A stretch of DNA of 43,913 bases. It comes from Pedobacter agri PB92. Lineage in GTDB: Bacteria; Bacteroidota; Bacteroidia; Sphingobacteriales; Sphingobacteriaceae. Shown one piece after another: positions 1-7,403 of this stretch. Position 1 is the stretch's first letter. Every line of letters starts with the position of its first letter. The stretch is from the NCBI RefSeq assembly GCF_000258495.1, contig NZ_AJLG01000013.1, positions 1 to 43,913 on the forward strand. The letters are read 5' to 3'. The notes under the pieces were generated by a model that made no database searches, was not told the origin of the DNA, and worked only from the letters and a program-made list of their open reading frames with translations. A program made the position numbers and the translations under genes.

Positions 1-371
1 CATTTCCCAATGCTGTACGCAATCTTTGTAGCATGAACCATGCTGTTTTCTGTGTTACTTTTAAATCTCTTGCTAACTGATGTGAAGATACTCCTTTCTT
101 GTGGGAGGTAAGTAGATAGATCGCAATAAACCATTTTTTAAGTGGAACTTTTGAACCTTCGAAAATAGTTCCAACTTTAGCATTGAATTGTTCGTCGCAA
201 TCTTTGTCGGCACATTTATATTTACCGCTTTTCAAAGCATAAGTTTTGATATTGCCAATGAGGACATGCTCTGTTGCCTTTCTATCTTAATTCTTCAAGG
301 TGCTTAACGGCTATTTCTTCGTCTTTTAAAAACTCTACTAATTCAAATAAATTGGTGTAGTGTTGTTCCAT
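1..371 (-). pseudogene. IS1595-family transposase, N-terminal fragment, decayed
   Basis: Reading the minus strand from an ATG at 371 gives a protein start (MEQHYTNLFELVEFLKDEEI) followed by a zinc-ribbon and helix-turn-helix region typical of IS1595/ISXO2-like transposases: ACPH, then KYKCADKDCDEQFNAKVGTIF, then a KKWF-IAIYLL segment and a TAWFMLQRLR helix. Two lesions are visible. A TAG at 282-284 sits where a Trp codon is expected (LRW-KGNRACPH). About two bases are missing near 253-258, where the second Cys of the CPHC knuckle should be. The rest of the gene, including the DDE catalytic core, lies outside the window. The bases from about 372 to 490 probably hold the IS left end, but I could not fix the inverted repeat. 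Family assignment is from motif recognition. With both lesions this copy cannot make an active transposase. Confidence 0.75.
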
Positions 372-495
372 TTTCTTTTTGGTGTTCTCTCGATCTTGTA
401 ATGTTAGACTAAAGGTCCAACTATTAACAATGGGGTCCACCATTTTTGTGAAAAAAGTTGCAAGAAAGTGCCAATGCCCTATCTAGGACAAAGAT

Positions 496-699
496 TTATA
501 AGGTCATAAAGAACTGGATCTTGCCACCTTTTTGTTGATTGTAGGGTAAACTGTTTTTAATTGATGGTATTGGAATTAATGTCAAATCAACATATTTAGC
601 TTTCCATTTATTTTCAAATGCGGAAATCAATTCATTAGCCTGTTTTTCAAGCTCCAGCTGTTCCTTAATTACCCGTGCTTTTAATCTATCTTCGTACAT
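496..699 (-). CDS. Small hypothetical protein (67 aa)
   Basis: I do not recognise this protein. It begins with a charged helical stretch (MYEDRLKARVIKEQLELEKQ) and ends with a Pro/Ile-rich tail. It lies between the decayed transposase and a divergently oriented small gene starting 43 bp away. Its plausible start codon, its composition and its place among other tiny accessory genes suggest it may be expressed. It could also be a remnant of a longer gene interrupted by the insertion sequence, since its C-terminus ends abruptly near the presumed IS end. Confidence 0.4.
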   Translation of the reverse strand: MYEDRLKARVIKEQLELEKQANELISAFENKWKAKYVDLTLIPIPSIKNSLPYNQQKGGKIQFFMTL

Positions 700-742
700 T
701 TTGTAAACTTCCTACTTTATTTTCTAAATGTTATATTTGAAC

Positions 743-976
743 ATGAAACTGACAGAAAAGCAAAAAGAATTTTTCAATAAACAATTTTTAGAGTTGGTTT
801 CTGAATCTTCAGAAGATGTCCAAAAATTATGGTATAGAATTGGAAAAATAGTTTGGCCGCTCAACATAGATGTTCCAAATACATTTGGATTTGAAACAAA
901 ATTTGTTGGATCTCTTGCTGATCGTTATCATATCCTAATTAATAAAGTGCACAATAAAACTATTGAGGAAGGTTAA
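743..976 (+). CDS. Small hypothetical protein (77 aa)
   Basis: The protein (MKLTEKQKEFFNKQFLELV...) is unfamiliar. It looks like a soluble, mostly helical small protein with a Trp/Tyr-rich centre (KLWYRIGKIVWPL). I chose the ATG at 743 over the in-frame ATG at 728 because the MKLTEKQKE start looks more natural; 728 remains possible. Its TAA stop overlaps the stop of the converging minus-strand gene at 973-1181 within a TTAA palindrome, which suggests that both frames are real coding sequences. Confidence 0.45.
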   Translation: MKLTEKQKEFFNKQFLELVSESSEDVQKLWYRIGKIVWPLNIDVPNTFGFETKFVGSLADRYHILINKVHNKTIEEG

Positions 977-1181
977 AAAAGCACTTTTTCTAAGCCCCAT
1001 TCTTTGGCCATATTCTTAACCCATTCACTTTTCGATTTCCCAAAAGATAAATTTGAGAACCAATTACTGCGTGTTCAACCTCTTCAACTTGTTCAAGGTA
1101 GGAATTATTTCCTTTTAATGGAATGTAAACAGATATATTGCGGCCATCCAGTAATTTTCTGGCTAATTCATGTGATGCCAT
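973..1181 (-). pseudogene. Small accessory protein gene, frameshifted
   Basis: From ATG at 1181 the minus strand reads MASHELARKLLDGRNISVYI and continues to ...AVIGSQIYLL, then leaves frame. One missing base in the short A-run at 1042-1045 (T-run on the coding strand) restores the ending ...IYLFGKSKSEWVKNMAKEW and then GLEKVLF with a stop at 973-975, giving about 69 residues. The N-terminus resembles the small accessory and phage proteins that open with an S/T-x-x-ELAKKLLEG motif followed by a beta-strand. I do not know their function. The repaired stop overlaps the stop of the converging gene at 743-976. An open frame ending in ...GGVYLNRKYKV stops immediately upstream (1182-1184) but has no clear start. 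Confidence 0.45.
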
Positions 1182-1282
1182 TTATACTTTGTATTTTCGA
1201 TTTAAATAAACTCCGCCTTTATCTTCATATACTCCAAATAATAGTTGTGATTTGCTATATTTACTGTTAAATCTAAAATAAC

Positions 1283-1888
1283 ATGGCAAAAAATCAATTT
1301 AAATTTGAACTTAAAATTACGGGCTTTGAATTAAAAGTAGAGGGCTCAAAAGAAGATGTAGCAGCTATTACATCTAGTGTTGCAAATCAATTAAAAGGCT
1401 TAACGACTCCACAAGTTTTTGGAGATAATACAGAAACGGAAGATGTTGAAGCTACAGAAGTCGCTCCAATACAATTACCCCCATCTACTCAAAAGAAAAA
1501 GAGTTCACGTCGAAAACCGACTTCAGGCGGAAGCGGTAGTGGAGGCAGTAGCAAGGTTGAGCCAATTGATTTTAAAAATGATCCTAAAAAATATAGCACG
1601 CCAATGATGACTTGGACAACACAGCAAAAAGCTCTTTGGATATTATATGTAATGAAAAATGAAAAAAGCCTATCTGAGTTATCTACTGCTCAAATAGCGA
1701 ATACATTTAATGCCCAATATAAACAGACCAAAACGATACATTCTCCAAATATTTCAAGAGATCTTGGAAAAGTTAAGTTAGGAAATGGTGCACTTGTTGG
1801 GGAAAATGTAACAGCTAATCCACACCGTTGGTATCTAACGGATGCTGGAGATGCATTTGTTCAAAACCTAATTAAAGGTGTCAAATAA
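1283..1888 (+). CDS. Hypothetical protein with C-terminal winged-helix-like segment (201 aa)
   Basis: Function unknown. Three parts are visible. Residues 1-40 form an alternating beta/helix unit (FKFELKITGFELKVEGSKED) resembling small ligand- or nucleotide-sensing folds seen in accessory genes. Residues about 45-105 are a low-complexity linker rich in Ser, Gly, Lys and acidic residues (KKKSSRRKPTSGGSGSGGSS). Residues about 110-201 look like a winged helix: helices around WTTQQKALWILYVMKN and STAQIANTFNAQYK, then a wing ending HRWYLTDAGDAFVQNLI. The gene is followed after only 2 bp by the next gene, so the two are almost certainly cotranscribed and translationally coupled. Placement beside IS debris suggests an accessory, possibly defence-related role, but that is a guess. 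Confidence 0.7.
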   Translation: MAKNQFKFELKITGFELKVEGSKEDVAAITSSVANQLKGLTTPQVFGDNTETEDVEATEVAPIQLPPSTQKKKSSRRKPTSGGSGSGGSSKVEPIDFKNDPKKYSTPMMTWTTQQKALWILYVMKNEKSLSELSTAQIANTFNAQYKQTKTIHSPNISRDLGKVKLGNGALVGENVTANPHRWYLTDAGDAFVQNLIKGVK

Positions 1889-1890
1889 TA

Positions 1891-2697
1891 ATGGGATTAA
1901 TTGAACGGAATAGCTTAATCACAAATATATCTCCTCCCTTTGATCACTTATTGGCAACACAGTTTGTTGATGAATTTCTTTCTATGGAACGTCGATTTAT
2001 TCAAAGAGACTGGGAACCAACTGAGTTGGACGCAGGACAGTTTGCTGAGATAACTTCAAGAATCCTTTATCACTTGGACTCAGGCACATTGAACTACACA
2101 AAAGGTGTAGGGGAATGTATAGATTATTTTAACAATAATGCTGTAACGCACAATTTAACTAATCTACCATTTAATGTCGCGAGAAAAGAAATAATTCATA
2201 TTTCGAAAGTTTTACAAGCTATCTATAAATTCAGAAGTGACAGAGGGGCGGTTCATATATCTGCGACCTATGAGCCAAACCATATGGACTCTAAGTATTT
2301 AATCGAATCTGTACGGTGGTGTATGAATGAAATGTTGAGAATATTTTGGAATGGCGATAGAGAGGAAGTTGCTAAAACTATTAGAGAGCTTCTTCAATTT
2401 GATGTTCCATGCATCGGCGTCTTCGGTGATATCCTAATTGTTCAACGCACAGACCTTCGACCAGATGAAGAAATTCTTATATTGTTGCATTATGCGGGAG
2501 AAAACGGATTTAGCAGAAGAGAATTGGGTATACATTCTTTAAGTAGTGCGCCATTAGTTACCACCAGTATTAAAAAGCTATCTGCTCCAGATAAAAGACA
2601 GGTTATTCAATTAAAAAATGGAAATTATCGTCTTACTGACCTTGGAAGTAGAAGAATTCGCTTGGAATTAGCTGATAAACTTTTGCTAAGCATTTAA
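1891..2697 (+). CDS. Hypothetical protein, partner of the upstream gene (268 aa)
   Basis: Unrecognised protein. The N-terminal ~160 residues are helical and polar (EFLSMERRFIQRDWEPTELD, then SRILYHLDSGTLNYTKGVG and VARKEIIHISKVLQAIYKFR) and could be a HEPN- or AbiJ-like all-helical domain. A segment SDRGAVHISATYEPNHMDSK follows, recalling HEPN-type domains of abortive-infection proteins, where R and H residues can be catalytic; this is only a resemblance. Residues about 195-268 resemble a winged helix ending GNYRLTDLGSRRIRLELADK, a pattern also seen at the end of the upstream protein. The ATG is 2 bp after the upstream stop, and a good terminator follows directly, so the two genes form a complete transcription unit. 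Confidence 0.7.
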   Translation: MGLIERNSLITNISPPFDHLLATQFVDEFLSMERRFIQRDWEPTELDAGQFAEITSRILYHLDSGTLNYTKGVGECIDYFNNNAVTHNLTNLPFNVARKEIIHISKVLQAIYKFRSDRGAVHISATYEPNHMDSKYLIESVRWCMNEMLRIFWNGDREEVAKTIRELLQFDVPCIGVFGDILIVQRTDLRPDEEILILLHYAGENGFSRRELGIHSLSSAPLVTTSIKKLSAPDKRQVIQLKNGNYRLTDLGSRRIRLELADKLLLSI

Positions 2698-2737
2698 AAG
2701 AAAGGTAGAGTTGTGTTGAACGCTACCCTTCTTTTTT
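2698..2737 (+). terminator. Rho-independent terminator of the 1283-2697 gene pair
   Basis: An 11-bp stem with one mismatch (left arm 2698-2708, right arm 2723-2733, loop 14 nt) is followed by a T-run at 2732-2737. It starts one base after the stop codon of the 268-residue protein. Confidence 0.75.
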
Positions 2738-2796
2738 ACCTCACCAATTTCTATAAAAGGGTAATTTGCTATATTGTCGCCTAAATATATTTCATT

Positions 2797-4029
2797 TTAT
2801 GACCGATCAATTCGATAAAGCCTACCTCCATCTGTGATGGCGTAAAGCGCATTGTCGGTTCCCTGCGTAATATCTCTAAATCTTTGATTTTCGCTGGCTA
2901 ATAATCTTTCTTCTCCCATTACCCGGTTATTTTCAATCACTAACCTTACGATATGTGTTGCACTTAGTGATCCTATGAATAAGTTATTTTGCCATTCTGC
3001 AATGCGGTTGCCCGTGTAAAATGTCATGCCGCTTGGTGAAATCACCGGATCCCAATAATAAACAGGCTGTTCAAGTCCATTTTGTTGTTGGATAGGAGCG
3101 CCAATTGCCGCACCGCTATATTCTATTCCGTAGGTAATCGTTGGCCAGCCATAATTTTTGCCCGCCTGCAGCCGGTTTATTTCATCGCCACCCCTCGGAC
3201 CATGCTCTCCCTGCCAGATTTCACCAGTTACCGGATGCATTGCTAAGCCTTGAGGATTACGGTGACCGATGCTATATAGCTCTGGTAATGCGCCAGAACC
3301 AGAAAATGTTGGATTTCCTGTAGCTGGCAAACCATTTGTTGTAATCCTCACAACTTTGCCAAGACCAGAAGAAACCGATTGTGCCAGCGGACGGGTAGCT
3401 AAATCAGATCTTTCTCCGGTACTAACCACTAAATTTCCGCTGCGATCAAATAAAATTCGACCACCATAATGTAAAGTGCCATTGTAAGCCGGGCCAGCCC
3501 GATAAATTACGGTAGCGCTTTCAATGTTCTGTTCGTTTTGAGAAAGTCGCCCTTTGGCTACAGAAGTTTGAGTACCACCGGCAACATTTTCAGAAAATAC
3601 CCAATATACCATTCTGTTGCTGGTGAATTGTGGGTCGATGCAAAGTCCGAGTAAACCTCCCTGGCCGGAAGAATTTACGGCAGGTAAGCCTGTAATAGGC
3701 GTACTTAAGGCGCCGGAAGTAGTTGCAATGCGCATCGTACCCGCTTTTTGGGTGATGAGCAAGCGGCCGTCGGGTAGTGCAGTGATGCCCCATGGTGCAG
3801 TTAAACCTGAACTGATGGCGGTACCCTGAAAAGCTGCAGTTGTACGAACGGCTTTCACCCTTGTTTGCCCATTGAATGCAGGCTTGTAACTTGTATTTGG
3901 AGCATTTGTTTCTACGCCTGGTCCATCAGTAGGATTTGGTTCAGTATCCTCATTTATTTCATTTTTAGAACAGGCAGTTATGCAGAGCAATGTACTTGCT
4001 AATGCGATAAAGTGAAATTTTGATTTCAT
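2797..4029 (-). CDS. PQQ-dependent sugar dehydrogenase-type lipoprotein (glucose/sorbosone dehydrogenase family)
   Basis: The 410-residue product starts with a lipoprotein signal peptide (lipobox ITAC, lipidated Cys20), followed by a Pro/Asn/Thr-rich linker, so it should be anchored in a membrane facing the periplasm or outside. The body is a six-bladed propeller of the YliI/soluble glucose dehydrogenase family. Characteristic stretches are APWGITALPDGRLLITQ, HYGGRILFDRSGNLVVSTG, LYSIGHRNPQGLAMHP and GEIWQGEHGPRGGDEINRL followed by KNYGWP. Members oxidise aldose sugars using PQQ; the natural substrate cannot be read from the sequence, and PQQ may have to be scavenged, since no pqq genes are in the window. 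The gene stands alone, with no operon partner within 150 bp. Confidence 0.9.
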   Translation of the reverse strand: MKSKFHFIALASTLLCITACSKNEINEDTEPNPTDGPGVETNAPNTSYKPAFNGQTRVKAVRTTAAFQGTAISSGLTAPWGITALPDGRLLITQKAGTMRIATTSGALSTPITGLPAVNSSGQGGLLGLCIDPQFTSNRMVYWVFSENVAGGTQTSVAKGRLSQNEQNIESATVIYRAGPAYNGTLHYGGRILFDRSGNLVVSTGERSDLATRPLAQSVSSGLGKVVRITTNGLPATGNPTFSGSGALPELYSIGHRNPQGLAMHPVTGEIWQGEHGPRGGDEINRLQAGKNYGWPTITYGIEYSGAAIGAPIQQQNGLEQPVYYWDPVISPSGMTFYTGNRIAEWQNNLFIGSLSATHIVRLVIENNRVMGEERLLASENQRFRDITQGTDNALYAITDGGRLYRIDRS

Positions 4030-4135
4030 AATTTTAGTTTTAGGGTTGATGCAGTAACTATAATGCTAACAATTTGAGAACAGCTTGGTTTGAATAGTTT
4101 GCAATTTGTAAGTTGATTTCGATAGTCAAAAAATC

Positions 4136-4171
4136 AAAAAAAAGACCAGGTCCTTTTTTGAACCTGGTCTT
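4136..4171 (-). terminator. Terminator of the SDR gene
   Basis: On the minus strand a perfect 10-bp stem (4162-4171 with 4142-4151) carries a 10-nt loop and is followed by an uninterrupted T-run (A-run 4136-4143 on the plus strand). It lies 23 bp after the stop codon of the SDR gene. Confidence 0.9.
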
Positions 4172-4194
4172 ATTCTCCTATTAAAACGTGTATT

Positions 4195-4947
4195 CTAAAC
4201 AGCAGTATAACCACCATCGGCAATAATGTAGCTTCCTGTGGTAAATGAAGATTTTTCTGAACTTAAAAAAGCCACCAAATCCGCTATTTCCTGAACAGTT
4301 CCCAGCCGATTAATCGCACTTTTTGCAGCCACTGCTTTCATGGCTTCCTCGCTTAAATTTGCAGTGAGAAGGGGCGTTTCTATATAACCTGGACCGACTG
4401 CATTACACCTGATATTTTTTTGTGCATATTCAACTGCAATATTTTTTGTTAAGCCCACAACGGCATGTTTTGAAGCGGTATAAGCCGGGCTGTTTGGCGC
4501 AGCAACCTGTCCGTGGATAGATGCAATGTTAATAATGGATCCGCCACCGTTTTTTTCCATTTGTGCCAACTGATATTTGCAGGCATAAAAAACACCGTTC
4601 AAATTTAGTGCGATTACACGATCCCACTCTTCTGGCTCATAATCTCCTGTTGGTTTCGCAGGACCACCCATTCCTGCATTATTGCAGGCAATATCTAAAC
4701 GCCCATACTGGTTTACCGTTTCCTCTACCAATCTTTTGTTTTCTTCCGCTTTTGAAGAATCAGCCTTGATCGCAATGGCTTCTCCACCATGGTCTTTAAT
4801 TAAACTTACAGTTTCGTTTGCATGTTCCTCATTAATATCAGCAACTACAACCTTCGCACCTTCAGCAGCGTACGTAATTGCGATTGCTCTTCCTATTCCT
4901 GACCCAGCGCCAGATACAATGGCAACTTTGTTATTTAATATAGACAT
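4195..4947 (-). CDS. Short-chain dehydrogenase/reductase (SDR), classical type
   Basis: The 250-residue protein has all classical SDR marks: cofactor motif GAGSGIG at residues 13-19, NNAG at 88-91, and catalytic residues Asn114, Ser142, Tyr155 and Lys159 (YTASK). Asp37 at the end of the second beta-strand (VVVADIN) predicts preference for NAD(H) over NADP(H). The PGYIETPL segment and the C-terminal TGSYIIADGGYTAV are typical of glucose 1-dehydrogenase/3-oxoacyl-reductase-like SDRs. The substrate cannot be assigned. I chose ATG 4947 (MSILNNKVAIV) as the start; an upstream ATG at 4956 would add three residues. It is a monocistronic gene with its own terminator. Confidence 0.93.
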   Translation of the reverse strand: MSILNNKVAIVSGAGSGIGRAIAITYAAEGAKVVVADINEEHANETVSLIKDHGGEAIAIKADSSKAEENKRLVEETVNQYGRLDIACNNAGMGGPAKPTGDYEPEEWDRVIALNLNGVFYACKYQLAQMEKNGGGSIINIASIHGQVAAPNSPAYTASKHAVVGLTKNIAVEYAQKNIRCNAVGPGYIETPLLTANLSEEAMKAVAAKSAINRLGTVQEIADLVAFLSSEKSSFTTGSYIIADGGYTAV

Positions 4948-5131
4948 AATATTCATTTTTAAAATTCTAATTAACAAACGGATGGTTACCGTTAATGTTT
5001 GTCAGGAAAAAGTGTTTTATCAAATTGGAAAGCGTAAGGATATTTTTCATCTAAATATTTGAGTTGGTAAAACTTTAAATGAAAGAGCTTGTTATAATAT
5101 CACACTACCAATTATAGAATTATAATTTACT

Positions 5132-5593
5132 ATGGAAAATCAAGAAAAAACAGTAGAGGTATTAAATGACCTTATTCAAATTAACAATGACAGAGCTGAT
5201 GGCTTTGATAAAGCTTCAAAAGACCTAAGTGAAGAAAACATTGATTTAAAAGCAACTTTCGACAAACTATCATCAGATAGTAGAGCAAATGTAACTGAAC
5301 TTGCGGGTTTAGTAGGCAGAAACAATGAAGATCCAGATACGGGAAACACTATTTTAGGAACATTACACAGAGCATGGATCGATATTAAGGCAAGCTTTGG
5401 AGGTGATGATCGCCATAGCATTTTAGCTGAATGCGAAAGAGGAGAAGATGCTATTAAAAAAGCATATAAAGATGCGCTTCAGGAAAATGAATTAGGTGAA
5501 AACGTAAGATCAGTTTTGCTTAAACAACAAGACGGCATCAATATTAGTCATGATGCAATTAAAGCATTACGCGATGCACATAAATCGTTGTAA
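5132..5593 (+). CDS. PA2169-type four-helix-bundle protein (DUF2383)
   Basis: A 153-residue acidic helical protein. The opening (KTVEVLNDLIQINNDRADGF), the central DPDTGNTILGTLHRAWIDIK and the end (HDAIKALRDAHKSL) match the DUF2383 family, which has a ferritin-like four-helix bundle. The family is common in Bacteroidota and Proteobacteria and is associated with stress or stationary phase; its biochemical role is unknown. It is preceded by about 150 bp of AT-rich DNA and followed by a strong terminator, so it is probably a single-gene unit. Confidence 0.9.
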   Translation: MENQEKTVEVLNDLIQINNDRADGFDKASKDLSEENIDLKATFDKLSSDSRANVTELAGLVGRNNEDPDTGNTILGTLHRAWIDIKASFGGDDRHSILAECERGEDAIKKAYKDALQENELGENVRSVLLKQQDGINISHDAIKALRDAHKSL

Positions 5594-5606
5594 TCGATTT
5601 AAAATC

Positions 5607-5641
5607 AAAAAAGCTGCATGTTTTCATGCAGCTTTTTTTTT
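5607..5641 (+). terminator. Strong, probably bidirectional terminator
   Basis: A perfect 12-bp stem (5609-5620 with 5625-5636) with a 4-nt loop is followed by a T-run and preceded by an A-run. It serves the DUF2383 gene on the plus strand and can also stop transcription of the converging carboxylesterase gene ending at 5648. Confidence 0.93.
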
Positions 5642-5647
5642 GCCGGT

Positions 5648-7304
5648 TTATTCTCCAAAACTTATTTTCTGTAAAAGCAAATATCGATTTTTCGTGGTAT
5701 CTGCCTCTGTTTCTACTTTACTGGGTAAGCCTATTCTTAGAAACCTGTTGGTCTGAGTGCTTCTTAATTGTGGCCAGTTCACAAGATCCGTTTGGTTCTG
5801 ACTTTCGCCGTTCGGATTACCTGTGCGAATAAAATTCACAAAATAAGACTGCATCTGCTTCGACACAAGATAATCTCCTGGTTTCCAGGCGTAGTTTCCT
5901 TGTACTTCTAAGTTTCCTAAGGCATATTCTATTTCTGCGGCATGGAATGCTGATCCTGTAATGGCTTTATTGATTAATTTTTTAGAATAACCTGGAAAAA
6001 GTTACCATCATTAATGGTTTTGGAAGTTAGGCCTGGATGAGGCTGATCGAATAAATAACGATATACAGGAGCTTTGCTTTTTGCATGTAATTCGGCCAAC
6101 TGCCAGGTTCCGTAGTTAATGAGCCAATCGCTACCTAACTTAGATCCGGCTATTTTTGCCTCAGCCTTTGTTTTAACCGGGTAGTATTTTAATAGCTCCT
6201 GAGCATCTTCACCATAAATTTTATTTACCCTTTCCCTGAAATTTTTCAGGATTAATTCTTCTGAGTCTGTAAAAAGCCAATGCCGGAACTTCATCAGCAT
6301 TCCAACCTACCAAAAGCGGAACTTTGGCCTGATTACCTGCCTGAAAAACATCTATCGGAAACTGGTTCAAAAAATAACCATCAACGGTTGGCTTGAACCT
6401 TCTTGGGTCGCCTTTGGAGGCAATTTTTAATAACCGCTTTTCGTCAATTTGTCGCATTGCCGCAATCGAGGTGCTTTTTGTTAGTGCAGCAAAATCTATC
6501 CCCATTTTCTCAGAGGCTTTTTTTTGATTTGATTAACCTGCGTGAATCCAATAGGGAACTACTTTGAGCAATAGCAGCAGCAAAAAGCCCTTTAGAGAGT
6601 GGAGATGCCATGTGTGCGCTAACAGATTGTGCCCCTACGGATTCGCCACCAATAATAATGCGATCAGGATCACCGCCAAATGCAGCTATGTTGTCACGAA
6701 CCCATTTTATCGCAGCCACCTGATCAAGTAAACCATAATTCCCAGAGGCGCCCCATTTATTCTCTTTGCCCAAATCAGGGTGCGCTAAAAAACCAAATAC
6801 GCCAAGGCGGTAATTAATTGAAACGTATACAATGCCCTGCTTCGCCATACTTGCACCATCATAAGCGGGCTGCGATCCATCTCCATGTATAAATGAGCCG
6901 CCATGAATAAACATATAAACAGGTTGAGGTTGGTCATTTGCCTTCGCCGTGCTCCACACATTTAGATAAAGGCAGTCTTCGCTCATTTCTTCAGATCTGA
7001 ATTCATACAATATACCTGATTTCTGAACCGGCCTGGCACTAAAATCAATGGCTTTTCGAACGCCCGACCATTTTGCTACAGGTTCTGGCGCTCGCCAGCG
7101 TAAATTTCCAACAGGTGGTTTGGCATAAGGAATACCTTTGAAAATGTAAACACCATCTTTCATCCTTCCTTCCAATAAACCTTCGTTAACAGAAACCTGA
7201 ACCCGGGCTGATTGGGCAAATAAACTAAAACTGCTTAATAGGAAAAGCGTTTGCAAGGCTACCCTAAACTTTAATATGAACTTTTTTTTTCTCGGGATCT
7301 TCAT
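5648..7304 (-). pseudogene. Type-B carboxylesterase, broken by three frameshifts
   Basis: From ATG 7304 (MKIPRKKKFILKF, then a signal peptide ending SLFAQ) the minus strand encodes a full-length alpha/beta-hydrolase esterase of about 550 residues spread over several frames. Recognisable parts are GIPYAKPPVGNLRW, SEDCLYLNVW, oxyanion-hole HGGSFIHGDG, nucleophile elbow GGESVGAQ, and the His-containing GSAFHAAEIEYALGN. Three one-base shifts are needed: one extra base in the T8 run at 6518-6525, one extra in the A5 run at 6271-6275, and one missing base near 5991-6000. Apart from these there are no internal stops and all catalytic segments are kept. Either the sequence has indel errors or the gene has been lost very recently. 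As written, the polypeptide ends after the nucleophile Ser and would be inactive. Confidence 0.85.
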
Positions 7305-7403
7305 CTGTGTTGCAAATATAATCAATACCATTCGATGGAATTGTGTCATGAAAGCAACATTCTTATATAGATTTAAATATAAAAGAATAGCAACGAATCT
7401 AAA

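Noticed and set aside
1004..1270. Plus-strand ORF MAIFLTHSLFDFPKDK
   Set aside because: It is antisense to the frameshifted small gene at 973-1181, whose repaired frame gives a sensible protein; the plus frame has a Cys/Ile/Tyr-rich tail unlike a real protein.
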